Assembly (NCBI GenBank): GCA_934572325.1
Contig: CAKTKT010000047.1
Span: 1 to 14,839 of the forward strand
DNA: 14,839 nt
Source: an uncultured Oscillospiraceae bacterium
Lineage (GTDB): Bacteria > Bacillota > Clostridia > Oscillospirales > Oscillospiraceae
Reading direction: 5' to 3'
Notes under the pieces: generated by a model
What the model was told of the DNA's origin: nothing
The model's database searches: none
Seen by the model: the letters and a program-made list of their open reading frames with translations, nothing else
Made by a program: the position numbers and the translations under genes
Shown here: positions 5,463 through 13,120 of the stretch, in pieces
Layout of the letters: every line of letters starts with the position of its first letter
Numbering within the stretch: position 1 is the first letter of the stretch

Positions 5463-6896
5463 ATGAAAACGAACAAGATGAGAAGCGTCCTGCTCACCGT
5501 GCTCACGCTGGTGCTGGCGGCTTCGATGTGCCTGTCGCTCGCCGCCTGCGGCGGCAAGGGCACGCTTGAGCCTGTGGCGTCCGCCGCGGTGTCCGCACCT
5601 GTCAAGGTCGAGCCGTCGGCAACGCCCGCCGCAACACCCTCGCCCGAGCCGTCAGTTGTCCCCAGCTCCATCCCCAAGGCGTCTCCCACGCCCACGGCGA
5701 CCCCCGCGCCCTCCGCGAAAGCCCCCACCGTCACCAAAAACCCCACTAGCGAGTACATAATGGAGGGCGGCAAGGCGCTCTTCGTGGCAAAGGCGACAAA
5801 CTACAAGAGCATTTCGTGGCGCATTGTCAGCGGCGACGGGCAGTATGCGTGCGCCGCAAAGGATGCGCCGCTGCACTTCCCCGGCGTCACCGTCTGGGGC
5901 GACACGGGCGAGACGCTCGTCCTCAGCAACACCCCGCTCAGCCTCAACGGCTGGTACGCGCAGGCGATATTCACCGGCGCGGGCGGCACGGTGTATACCT
6001 CCGGCGCGCTGATCTCCGTGCACAGGCAGGAGTATCAGGTCTCCGCCAGCCCTGCGGGCGGCACGTTTGACGAGTCCGTCTCCGTCGCGCTGCTCGGTCA
6101 GTCCGGCGCACAGCTCTACTATAACGTGCAGTACGCCAGCGGCTACAGCTACGACGGCTACGTCTATGCCGGACAGAGCATAAACATCGGCACCGTTCAC
6201 TCCGGCACGAACTACGTCACGCTCAGCTTCTACGCTGTCTCCAACCCCAGCAACAGCGCCCGCTGCACCTTCACCCTCAGGGACGACACCATCTACCTCA
6301 ACGCGCCCTCGGCTGATCCCGCCGGCGGGTACTTCCCGGAGGGCGGCTACGTCGCGCTCTACGCCGACCCCGGTGCGCTCATCTACTACACGCTCGACGG
6401 CAGCGACCCGCACCGCGGCATCCTGTATAACGGCAGCCTCTACATAGACCGCAGCTGCACGCTGATGGTCGTGGCGAACTCCGGCAACAGCTACAGCGAC
6501 GTCGCCAGCTACGACTTCAACGTCGCCCCGAAGCCAACGACAGTCAGCGCACCCACCGCCAGCCCCGACGGCTACGGGCAGTATTATGACGACATCTGGG
6601 TCAATCTCTACGCCGACCCCGGCGCGACCATTTACTACACGCTCGACGGCACTGACCCGCAGTTCGCCGGCAACGTCTATCAGGGCTCGGTGTACATCCC
6701 GTACAGCTTCGGCAGCGACATCACCCTGCGCGCCAAGGCGAACCTCAACGGCACGTGGAGCTATGACAGCTACTTCAATTACTACTTCGGCGAGAAGGTG
6801 TACTACGATCCCAACGACACTGCCGGACGCAACACCATGAACGACTTCGGCTGGGACGACGATACATGGGATTGGCACGACAGCTCGATCGGCTGA
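5463..6896 (+). CDS. Lipoprotein with chitobiase/beta-hexosaminidase C-terminal-type repeats
   Basis: A surface-anchored protein of 477 residues. The signal peptide (1-28) ends in a LAAC lipobox, so Cys29 should be lipidated. A Pro/Ala/Ser/Thr-rich spacer (about 35-95) follows, then an Ig-like region (about 96-187, with ISWRIVSGDGQ). Three related beta-sandwich repeats follow at about 192-272 (degenerate), 278-354 and 363-442. The last two carry YADPGAxIYYTLDGxDP, the hallmark of CHB_HEX_C-type domains found at the ends of glycoside hydrolases and in bacterial surface proteins. The C-terminus (443-477) is rich in Asp, Trp and Asn. No catalytic domain is present, so a binding or structural role at the cell surface is likeliest. 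The start has a strong AAGGAGG site and its own promoter. The ligand is unknown. Confidence 0.85.
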   Translation: MKTNKMRSVLLTVLTLVLAASMCLSLAACGGKGTLEPVASAAVSAPVKVEPSATPAATPSPEPSVVPSSIPKASPTPTATPAPSAKAPTVTKNPTSEYIMEGGKALFVAKATNYKSISWRIVSGDGQYACAAKDAPLHFPGVTVWGDTGETLVLSNTPLSLNGWYAQAIFTGAGGTVYTSGALISVHRQEYQVSASPAGGTFDESVSVALLGQSGAQLYYNVQYASGYSYDGYVYAGQSINIGTVHSGTNYVTLSFYAVSNPSNSARCTFTLRDDTIYLNAPSADPAGGYFPEGGYVALYADPGALIYYTLDGSDPHRGILYNGSLYIDRSCTLMVVANSGNSYSDVASYDFNVAPKPTTVSAPTASPDGYGQYYDDIWVNLYADPGATIYYTLDGTDPQFAGNVYQGSVYIPYSFGSDITLRAKANLNGTWSYDSYFNYYFGEKVYYDPNDTAGRNTMNDFGWDDDTWDWHDSSIG

Positions 6897-6915
6897 CACG
6901 AAACCGAACCAACGC

Positions 6916-6945
6916 ACAGAGCGCGGCGCACGCCGCGCTCTGTTT
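6916..6945 (+). terminator. Terminator hairpin after the lipoprotein gene
   Basis: ACAGAGCGCGGC (6916-6927) and GCCGCGCTCTGT (6932-6943) form a perfect 12-bp stem with a GCAC loop, 19 bp after the stop codon, followed by a short TTATGT tract. This is a likely intrinsic terminator with a weak U-tract. Confidence 0.65.
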
Positions 6946-6967
6946 ATGTCCGCCTTATCGTCATTTT

Positions 6968-7139
6968 GATACTGTTGTTTCATTAAAATCTTTGATTTTA
7001 ATGAAACCTTTTGAAGCCTGTAAGAGCCGTGCCGAGGCACGGTTAGGCTTCAAAAGTTGTCTCATACGAAAACTACGCCGCTGCGGCGGCTATTAAAACA
7101 TTTAATCGCAATTAAATGTTTTAATCAGTTTTCGGTATT
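6968..7139. repeat. 172-bp nested palindromic element, three-armed fold
   Basis: An outer stem GATACTG (6968-6974) with CGGTATT (7133-7139) closes three consecutive arms. Arm A is a perfect 14-bp stem (6977-6990 with 6994-7007). Arm B has an 11-bp base, CTTTTGAAGCC (7008-7018) with GGCTTCAAAAG (7046-7056), enclosing CCGTGC/GCACGG (7027-7032 with 7037-7042). Arm C is CGAAAACT (7067-7074) with AGTTTTCG (7127-7134), enclosing a CGCCG/CGGCG hairpin and a perfect 15-bp AT stem (7092-7106 with 7111-7125). Arm C and the outer stem compete for two bases. It fills most of the 309-bp gap between the lipoprotein gene and tex. It is either a structured RNA or a palindromic mobile element; I recognise no known family. 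Confidence 0.6.
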
Positions 7140-7144
7140 ACCCC

Positions 7145-7173
7145 TTTCCACGGCGGAAAAAATATGTTATAAA
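7145..7173 (+). promoter_or_regulatory. Sigma-A-type promoter for the tex-galT-glycosyltransferase operon
   Basis: TTTCCA (7145-7150), a 17-bp spacer and TATAAA (7168-7173), 4/6 and 5/6 matches. It lies just after the palindromic element and about 30 bp before the tex start, so the element would not be part of this transcript. Confidence 0.55.
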
Positions 7174-7205
7174 TAGTTGACAGACTAATAAGGAGAGCAA
7201 CGCAT

Positions 7206-9365
7206 TTGGAGACCATAAACCATATCCTCGCCCTGGAGCTTGACCGGGATCAGACGCATATCGACAACGTGATAAAGCTGCTCGACGAGGGCAACACCAT
7301 CCCCTTCATCGCCCGCTACCGCAAGGAGCTGCACGGCGCGATGGACGACACCGCCCTGCGCACGCTCGCGGAGCGGCTGGAATATCTGCGCTCGCTCGCG
7401 GAGCGGCGCGAGACCGTGAAAAACTCCATCGCCGAGCAGGGCAAGATGACGGAGGAGCTTGCCGCCGCGATAGACGGCGCGCAGACGCTCGCCGCGCTCG
7501 AGGATATATACAGACCCTATAAGCCCAAGCGCCGCACACGCGCGACGATCGCGCGTGAAAAGGGGCTCGGTCCGCTCGCCGAGACGATATACGCCCAGCG
7601 CGCCGACCTGCCCGCGCCGGAGGCGCTCGCGGCGGAGTATGTGGACGCGGAAAAGGGCGTGGAGAGCGTGGAGGACGCGCTCGCGGGCGCGTCGGACATC
7701 ATCGCAGAGACGATCTCCGACGATGCGGATATACGCAGTGCGCTCCGCCGCTTCATCGAGAGCAGCGCCTGTCTCGTCTCCAAGGCGGCGACGGAGGAGG
7801 ACAGCGTCTACCGCCTGTACTATGACTTCCGGCAGCGCGTGGACAGGGTTCAGGGGCATCAGGTGCTCGCCGTCAACCGCGGCGAGAAGGAGGGCTTTCT
7901 GAAGGTCGGGATAGAGCTTGACCGCGAGCCTGCCCTGCAGCGCGTGCGCCGCGCGGTCATTGTGCCGGGCAGCGCCGCGATGGCGTTCGTGCGCGCGGCG
8001 GCGGACGACGCTTACGACCGGCTCATCTGGCCGTCGATGGAGCGCGAGGAGCGCACGGCGCTGACGGACGCGGCGTGCGAGGGCGCGATAAGGATGTTCG
8101 CGCTCAACCTCAAGCCGCTTTTGATGCAGCCGCCCGTCAAGGGCAGGGTGACGATGGGGCTTGACCCCGGCTACCGCAACGGCTGCAAGGTTGCGGTCAT
8201 TGACGGCACGGGCAAGGTGCTCGACACCGCCGTGGTGTACCCCACGTTCGGCGAGGCGCGCAAAAGAGACGCGATATGCACGCTCTCCGCGCTCATACGC
8301 CGCCACGGCGTGGAGCATATCGCCATCGGCAACGGCACCGCCTCGCGCGAGACGGAGCAGATGACCGTTGAGATGCTGCACGAGCTGGGCGGCGGGCAGT
8401 CCTACGCTATCGTCAACGAGGCTGGCGCGTCGGTGTACTCCGCATCGCCCCTCGCGGCGGAGGAGTTTCCGGATTACGATGTGAACCTCCGCTCCGCCGT
8501 GTCCATCGCGCGGCGGCTGCAGGATCCGCTGGCGGAGCTTGTGAAGATCGACCCCATGGCGATAGGCGTGGGGCAGTACCAGCACGATATGCCGCAGGCG
8601 AAGCTCGCCGAGGCGCTTGACGGCGTGGTGGAGGACTGCGTCAACGCCGTGGGCGTGGACGTGAACACCGCCTCTCCGTCGCTTTTGCAGCGCGTGGCGG
8701 GGCTGACAAAGACCACCGCGAGAAACATCGTCGTCTACCGCGAGGAGAACGGCGCGTTCACCAGCCGCAGACAGATAAATAAAGTGCCCAAGCTCGGTCC
8801 GAAGGCGTTTGAGCAGTGCGCGGGCTTCCTGCGCGTGCCGGAGAGCCGTCAGGTGCTCGACAACACCGGCGTGCATCCGGAGAGCTACGCCGCGGCGGAA
8901 AAGCTGCTGGCGCTGTGCTCGTATACGCTCGCGGACGTTGCGGCGGGCAATATCGCCGAGCTTTCCGTGCGCGTCAAGTCGCTGGGCGCGGCAAAGACCG
9001 CGGCGGAGTGCGGCGTGGGCGAGCCGACGCTTGCGGACATCGTCGCAGAGCTGATGAAGCCAGGGCGCGACCCGCGCGACGAGCTGCCGCCCGTGCTGCT
9101 GAGAAAGGACGTGCTGGAGATGAAGGATCTCAAGCCGGGGATGGAGCTGATGGGCACGGTGCGAAACGTGATAGACTTCGGCGTGTTCGTGGACGTCGGC
9201 GTGCATCAGGACGGGCTTGTGCACATCTCGCAGGTCAGCAGCAAATTTATCCGCCACCCCAGCGAGGTCGTGGCAGTGGGCGACGTGGTGAAGGTCGTCG
9301 TGCTCGATGTGGACGAAAAGAAGCGGCGCATCTCCCTTTCCATGAAGCAGGCGTCCGACCAGTAA
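7206..9365 (+). CDS. tex: Tex, S1 RNA-binding transcription accessory protein
   Basis: A conserved cytoplasmic nucleic-acid-binding protein, relative of eukaryotic Spt6, linked in other bacteria to transcription and toxin or stress gene expression. The 719 residues include the helical N-terminal domain (1-200, with NTIPFIARYRKE at 30-41 and DIYRPYKPKRRTRA at 100-113), a YqgF/RNase H-like domain beginning TMGLDPGYRNGCK (316-328), helix-hairpin-helix repeats (about 450-545, with DVNTAS and KVPKLGPKAFEQCAGFLRV), and a C-terminal S1 domain (about 641-715, VRNVIDFGVFVDVGVHQDGLVHIS). The start is a TTG at 7206 with AGGAG 10 nt upstream; no closer in-frame ATG fits the conserved N-terminus. It is first in an operon; galT starts 16 nt after its stop. 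The protein appears complete and canonical. Confidence 0.96.
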   Translation: METINHILALELDRDQTHIDNVIKLLDEGNTIPFIARYRKELHGAMDDTALRTLAERLEYLRSLAERRETVKNSIAEQGKMTEELAAAIDGAQTLAALEDIYRPYKPKRRTRATIAREKGLGPLAETIYAQRADLPAPEALAAEYVDAEKGVESVEDALAGASDIIAETISDDADIRSALRRFIESSACLVSKAATEEDSVYRLYYDFRQRVDRVQGHQVLAVNRGEKEGFLKVGIELDREPALQRVRRAVIVPGSAAMAFVRAAADDAYDRLIWPSMEREERTALTDAACEGAIRMFALNLKPLLMQPPVKGRVTMGLDPGYRNGCKVAVIDGTGKVLDTAVVYPTFGEARKRDAICTLSALIRRHGVEHIAIGNGTASRETEQMTVEMLHELGGGQSYAIVNEAGASVYSASPLAAEEFPDYDVNLRSAVSIARRLQDPLAELVKIDPMAIGVGQYQHDMPQAKLAEALDGVVEDCVNAVGVDVNTASPSLLQRVAGLTKTTARNIVVYREENGAFTSRRQINKVPKLGPKAFEQCAGFLRVPESRQVLDNTGVHPESYAAAEKLLALCSYTLADVAAGNIAELSVRVKSLGAAKTAAECGVGEPTLADIVAELMKPGRDPRDELPPVLLRKDVLEMKDLKPGMELMGTVRNVIDFGVFVDVGVHQDGLVHISQVSSKFIRHPSEVVAVGDVVKVVVLDVDEKKRRISLSMKQASDQ

Positions 9366-9381
9366 TAAGGAGGAGCAGAGC

Positions 9382-10872
9382 ATGATATATAACGACATTG
9401 CCGCACTTGCGCAGTACGGCGTCGGCACGGGGCTTATCGCGCCCGCCGATCGCGTATGGGCTGTGAACGCCCTGTTCGCGGCTTTGGGGCTGGACGGCTG
9501 TGCGCCGGACGACAGAACCTGCGCGGCGGGCGAAGCGCTCGACGCGATACTCGCGCGCATACTCGACGACGCCGTGCGCCGCGGCGTGACGGAGGACGGC
9601 GTCACCGCGCGGGATCTTCTGGACACGAAGCTCATGGGCGTGCTCACGCCGCGCCCGTCGCAGGTCATAGAGCGCTTTGACGCGCTGTATAAGACCTCGC
9701 CCCGCGACGCGACGGACTGGTACTATAAATTCAGCGGCGACACCAACTATATCCGCCGCGACCGCATCGCGCGCGACATACGCTGGACGGCGGAGACGGA
9801 GTACGGCGCGATGGAGATCTCCATAAACCTCTCAAAGCCGGAGAAGGACCCGAAGGCTATCGCCGCCGCAGGACGCGCGAAGTCCTCCGGCTACCCCAGG
9901 TGCCAGCTCTGCCGCGAGGCGGAGGGCTACGCCGGGCGCGCGGACTATCCCGCGCGTGAAAATCACCGTATCATCCCCGTGACGCTCGGCGGAGAGCAGT
10001 GGTTTTTGCAGTATTCGCCGTATGTGTATTATAACGAGCACTGCATCGCCCTCTGCGCCGAGCATCGCCCCATGAAGATCGACGCGCCCGCGTTTGAGCG
10101 GCTGCTGGATTTTATAGAGCTGTTCCCGCATTATTTTATCGGCAGCAACGCCGATCTCCCCATCGTCGGCGGATCTATCCTCAGCCATGACCACTTTCAG
10201 GGCGGGCGCTTCACGTTCCCGATGGAGCGCGCCGCGGTGGAGGAGGGCTTCACCGTGGCGGGGTTCGAGGACGTCGTGTGCGGCGTCGTCGCGTGGCCCA
10301 TGTCCGTCATACGCCTCACCGCCGCCGACAGGCAGCGGCTCACGGCGCTTGCCGTGCGCATCCTTGACGCATGGCGCGGCTACTCCGACCCCTCGGCGTT
10401 CATCTTCGCCGAGACGGACGGCGAGGCGCACAACACGATAACGCCCATCGCGCGTATGAAAGACGGGCAGTATCAGCTCGATCTCGTGCTGCGCAACAAC
10501 ATCACAACGGCGGAATACCCCCTCGGCGTGTTCCATCCGCACACGGAGCTGCACCATATCAAGAAGGAGAATATCGGGCTCATCGAGGTTCAGGGGCTTG
10601 CGGTGCTCCCTCGGCGGCTCAAGCAGGAGCTGGGCGAGCTGGAGCGCTGCCTTGTCGTCGGCGGCGACCTCCGCGCGTCCGCCGCCACGGCGAAGCACGC
10701 CGCCTGGGCGGAGGAGCTTCGCGCACGGTACGACTTCACAGCCGAAAACGCCGCCGGCATACTGCGGCGCGAGGTGGGCGCGGTGTTCGCGCGCGTGCTG
10801 GAGCACGCCGGCGTATTCAAGCGCGATGCGGCGGGGCGCGACGCCTTCCGCCGGTTTTTGAGCGCAATATAA
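9382..10872 (+). CDS. galT: UDP-glucose:hexose-1-phosphate uridylyltransferase, class II
   Basis: The second Leloir enzyme, which exchanges UMP between UDP-glucose and galactose-1-phosphate, yielding UDP-galactose and glucose-1-phosphate. At 496 residues it is the long Firmicutes form rather than the roughly 350-residue E. coli type. GGSILSHDHFQGG (263-275) holds the HxH active site, with H271 the likely uridylylated residue. YPRCQLC (171-177) and NEHCIAL (218-224) are further conserved blocks, and FHPHTELHHIKKENIGLIEV (384-403) is a class II signature. It begins 16 nt after tex with a strong AAGGAGG site and ends 13 nt before the glycosyltransferase gene, so the three genes almost certainly share a transcript. 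No epimerase gene is in the window, and the kinase-like galK lies in a separate unit. Confidence 0.95.
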   Translation: MIYNDIAALAQYGVGTGLIAPADRVWAVNALFAALGLDGCAPDDRTCAAGEALDAILARILDDAVRRGVTEDGVTARDLLDTKLMGVLTPRPSQVIERFDALYKTSPRDATDWYYKFSGDTNYIRRDRIARDIRWTAETEYGAMEISINLSKPEKDPKAIAAAGRAKSSGYPRCQLCREAEGYAGRADYPARENHRIIPVTLGGEQWFLQYSPYVYYNEHCIALCAEHRPMKIDAPAFERLLDFIELFPHYFIGSNADLPIVGGSILSHDHFQGGRFTFPMERAAVEEGFTVAGFEDVVCGVVAWPMSVIRLTAADRQRLTALAVRILDAWRGYSDPSAFIFAETDGEAHNTITPIARMKDGQYQLDLVLRNNITTAEYPLGVFHPHTELHHIKKENIGLIEVQGLAVLPRRLKQELGELERCLVVGGDLRASAATAKHAAWAEELRARYDFTAENAAGILRREVGAVFARVLEHAGVFKRDAAGRDAFRRFLSAI

Positions 10873-10885
10873 GAGGAGGAGAACA

Positions 10886-12331
10886 ATGGACAAGCTCAAC
10901 GTATGCCTTATCAACGATTCTTTCCCTCCGGAAATAGACGGCGTTGCCAATGCCGTGACGAATTACGCCCGTATCATCAGCCGCGAGTACGGGCGCGCCA
11001 CCGTCGTCACGCCCTCGAATCCGGACGCGGACGACGGCGTGTTCCCGTTCAATGTGCTGCGCTATCCCAGCGTGGACATGACGCGCTATGTCGGCTACCG
11101 CGCGGGTATGCCGTTCTCGGCGGAGGTGCTCGGCGAGATCGAGCGCAGCGGCTTTGACATTGTCCACAGCCATTGCCCGATAACGTCCACCATGCTCGCG
11201 CGCGTTGTGCGCGAGAGGATAAACGTGCCCGTCGTGTTCACGTATCATACAAAGTTTGACATCGACATCGCCAACGCCGTGCGCGGAAAGCTCTTGCAGG
11301 AGGAGGCGGCGCGCATCCTCGTGGAGAACATCTCCGCCTGCGACGAGGTGTGGACGGTCAGCCGCGGCGCGGGGGAGAATCTGCACAAGCTCGGCTATAG
11401 GGGCGGCTATACCGTCATGCCCAACGGCGTGGACTTCCCCAAGGGGCGCGTGGACGACGCGCTCATCGCGGAGGTCACGCAGGGCGTTGACCTGCCCGTG
11501 GGCGTGCCGGTGTTCCTCTTCGTGGGGCGCATGATGTGGTACAAGGGGATAAGGATCATCCTCGACGCGCTCAAGGAGCTTGCCGACGGCGGGGCGGACT
11601 TTCGCATGGTGTTCATCGGCGGCGGCACGGACAGAGATGAGATCGTCGATTACGCCGGATCTCTCAGGCTCGGCGAGCGCGTGCACTTCTGCCAGCCCAT
11701 ACACGACCGCGAGCGTATCCGCGCATGGTACTGCCGCGCGGATCTCTTCCTCTTCCCGTCCACGTTCGACACCAACGGGCTCGTCGTGCGCGAGGCGGCG
11801 GCGTGCGCCCTCGGCAGCGTCCTTGTCGCGGGAAGCTGCGCGGCGGAGGACGTGACCGACGGTGTGAACGGCTTTTTGATCGAGGAGAACGCCCCCTCCA
11901 TGGCGGCGAAGCTCCGCGCGCTGTGCGCAGAGCCGGAGGCGATGGCGCGCATCGGCGAGGGCGCGCAGAGGGACATCTATATGTCGTGGGAGGACGCCGT
12001 CGCCGGCGCGTATTCGCGCTATTTCACGGTCATAGACAACTACAGGCGCGGGCTGTATCCCAAGCATGAAAAGCTCGGCGACGAGATGTATAAAACCATG
12101 GCGAGGTATCTCGACTCCGCCAACCGCGCAAGGGAGACCCAGCGCCGCCGCGCCGAGGAGCTGCGGTGCCGCTATGACGGGCTGAAAAGCGAGCTGACGG
12201 AGGAGCGCGAGCGGCTCATGTTCGAGATGCGGATGAACCGCACGGTCATGAAGGACGACTTCGACGATACCCGCGCCAGACTCCGCGAAAAGCTCGAGGA
12301 CATGAGCGAACGGATGGACCGGTTTTTGTAA
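10886..12331 (+). CDS. GT4-family glycosyltransferase with C-terminal coiled coil
   Basis: A GT-B-fold, retaining glycosyltransferase of family GT4, 481 residues. The N-terminal acceptor domain has NDSFPPEIDGVANAV (10-24) and VHSHCPI (93-99), as in diacylglycerol and lipid glucosyltransferases. The donor domain has FVGRMMWYKGI (212-222), and the E-x7-E position reads FDTNGLVVREAAAC (294-307), with Asp295 in place of the first Glu. Residues about 405-475 are charged and heptad-like, probably a coiled coil or amphipathic membrane-binding tail. No membrane span or signal peptide is seen, so it should act at the inner face of the membrane. It is the last gene of the tex-galT operon, and its UDP-sugar donor may come from GalT. 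Acceptor and donor are not determined; glycolipid synthesis is the best guess. Confidence 0.87.
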   Translation: MDKLNVCLINDSFPPEIDGVANAVTNYARIISREYGRATVVTPSNPDADDGVFPFNVLRYPSVDMTRYVGYRAGMPFSAEVLGEIERSGFDIVHSHCPITSTMLARVVRERINVPVVFTYHTKFDIDIANAVRGKLLQEEAARILVENISACDEVWTVSRGAGENLHKLGYRGGYTVMPNGVDFPKGRVDDALIAEVTQGVDLPVGVPVFLFVGRMMWYKGIRIILDALKELADGGADFRMVFIGGGTDRDEIVDYAGSLRLGERVHFCQPIHDRERIRAWYCRADLFLFPSTFDTNGLVVREAAACALGSVLVAGSCAAEDVTDGVNGFLIEENAPSMAAKLRALCAEPEAMARIGEGAQRDIYMSWEDAVAGAYSRYFTVIDNYRRGLYPKHEKLGDEMYKTMARYLDSANRARETQRRRAEELRCRYDGLKSELTEERERLMFEMRMNRTVMKDDFDDTRARLREKLEDMSERMDRFL

Positions 12332-12356
12332 GGCTGTACAGACTTTATTTATATGC

Positions 12357-12410
12357 ATATACGCAAGGGCGCGCTGCTTATTCGGCAGCGCGCCCTTGCG
12401 TATATTTTTT
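12357..12410. terminator. Strong hairpin terminator between convergent genes
   Basis: A perfect 21-bp stem (12357-12377 with 12385-12405) with a 7-nt loop is followed on the plus strand by a run of T residues. It ends the tex-galT-glycosyltransferase transcript and sits 1 bp from the stop codon of the convergent phosphatase-barstar gene, so it probably serves both directions, although the minus-strand T-tract is weaker. Confidence 0.9.
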
Positions 12411-12411
12411 C

Positions 12412-13113
12412 TCATTCCGCCAGCGCACCGGCGAGGCGGAACACGTTTTCCATTTTCGAGGCGTAGCCGCGCACATCCTCGTCCGCGCTGCCGTCGGGCG
12501 GGAGGATGCGAAAGCGCTTCCCCTTGTGCTCCGGCTCCGTGAGCACATCCCACAGCGCGTCAAGGTTCTCGCCGTACCAGTCCTCCCACGCCATGCGCTT
12601 TCTCAGCACGGCGTACAGCTCCGCGCGGTCACGGCAGGAGGAGAGATCGAGCGTCACCGTGCCGGTCAGCGTGTCCAGCAGCCCCGTGCAGCCGGCGTAA
12701 ATGTCGTCCCACGCGCGCTGAAAGTCGCGCGTGTACCACGGGTCTGCGACCGCCTCGCCAGGTCTCCCTGCGTAGTCGAGCAGAGCGTGTATCTTCCCGT
12801 CCGGATCGCCGGCGTAAAAGCGGTCGAGATTCCGTCTGTTCTCCTCGTCCATGCCGAGGATGAGCTCGAAGCGCGCGTAGTCATCGCGGCGCATCAGGCG
12901 CGCGCGGTGCGCGGAGCAGTCGATCCCGTGCGCGGCGAGCATACGCCGCGCCGGAGGATATACGCCGTTGCCCAGCTCCTCCGTGCTCGTCGCGGCGGAG
13001 GCGATCTCGAACTCATCCTCCAGCCCTGCGCGGCGCACAAGATCCTTCATTATATACTCCGCCGTCGGACTGCGGCAGATATTGCCGTGGCAGATGAACA
13101 GTATACTCGTCAT
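12412..13113 (-). CDS. Low-molecular-weight protein tyrosine phosphatase fused to a barstar domain
   Basis: One 233-residue protein with two domains. Residues 1-149 are a complete low-molecular-weight tyrosine phosphatase: the P-loop CHGNICRS (8-15; nucleophile C8, R14) and the acid loop ADPWY (123-127; D124) are intact. Residues about 152-233 match barstar, the barnase inhibitor family: WYGENLDALWDVLT (179-192) corresponds to the inhibitory helix, with D185 and D189 at the positions of barstar D35 and D39. Almost no linker separates them. The phosphatase presumably dephosphorylates a tyrosine kinase or arginine-phosphate substrate, as such enzymes do in exopolysaccharide loci. The barstar part could bind a barnase-like RNase, but none is in the window. 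The ATG lies 7 nt after the aminotransferase stop, with a GAGG site overlapping that stop, so they are co-transcribed. Confidence 0.9.
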   Translation of the reverse strand: MTSILFICHGNICRSPTAEYIMKDLVRRAGLEDEFEIASAATSTEELGNGVYPPARRMLAAHGIDCSAHRARLMRRDDYARFELILGMDEENRRNLDRFYAGDPDGKIHALLDYAGRPGEAVADPWYTRDFQRAWDDIYAGCTGLLDTLTGTVTLDLSSCRDRAELYAVLRKRMAWEDWYGENLDALWDVLTEPEHKGKRFRILPPDGSADEDVRGYASKMENVFRLAGALAE

Positions 13114-13120
13114 ATCCGCC

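Noticed and set aside
5075..5569. 164-codon plus-strand frame between spoIIQ and the lipoprotein gene
   Set aside because: It runs through a long palindrome, a terminator-like hairpin and a promoter, has no ribosome binding site, and overlaps the lipoprotein start out of frame.
5652..7040. 462-codon minus-strand frame over the lipoprotein gene
   Set aside because: Val/Ala/Arg/Gly-biased shadow translation with no ribosome binding site; the plus strand has a signal peptide, repeats, promoter and Shine-Dalgarno.
7185..9668. 827-codon open frame on the minus strand spanning all of tex
   Set aside because: It is antisense to a canonical tex gene with intact domains. The translation is rich in Arg, His and Ala with no recognisable domain, as expected of the shadow frame of GC-rich coding DNA.
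9832..10950. 372-codon minus-strand frame over galT
   Set aside because: Shadow of galT, with biased composition and no motif.
10817..12553. 578-codon minus-strand frame over the glycosyltransferase gene
   Set aside because: Antisense shadow crossing the terminator and the start of the convergent gene; no domain or ribosome binding site.
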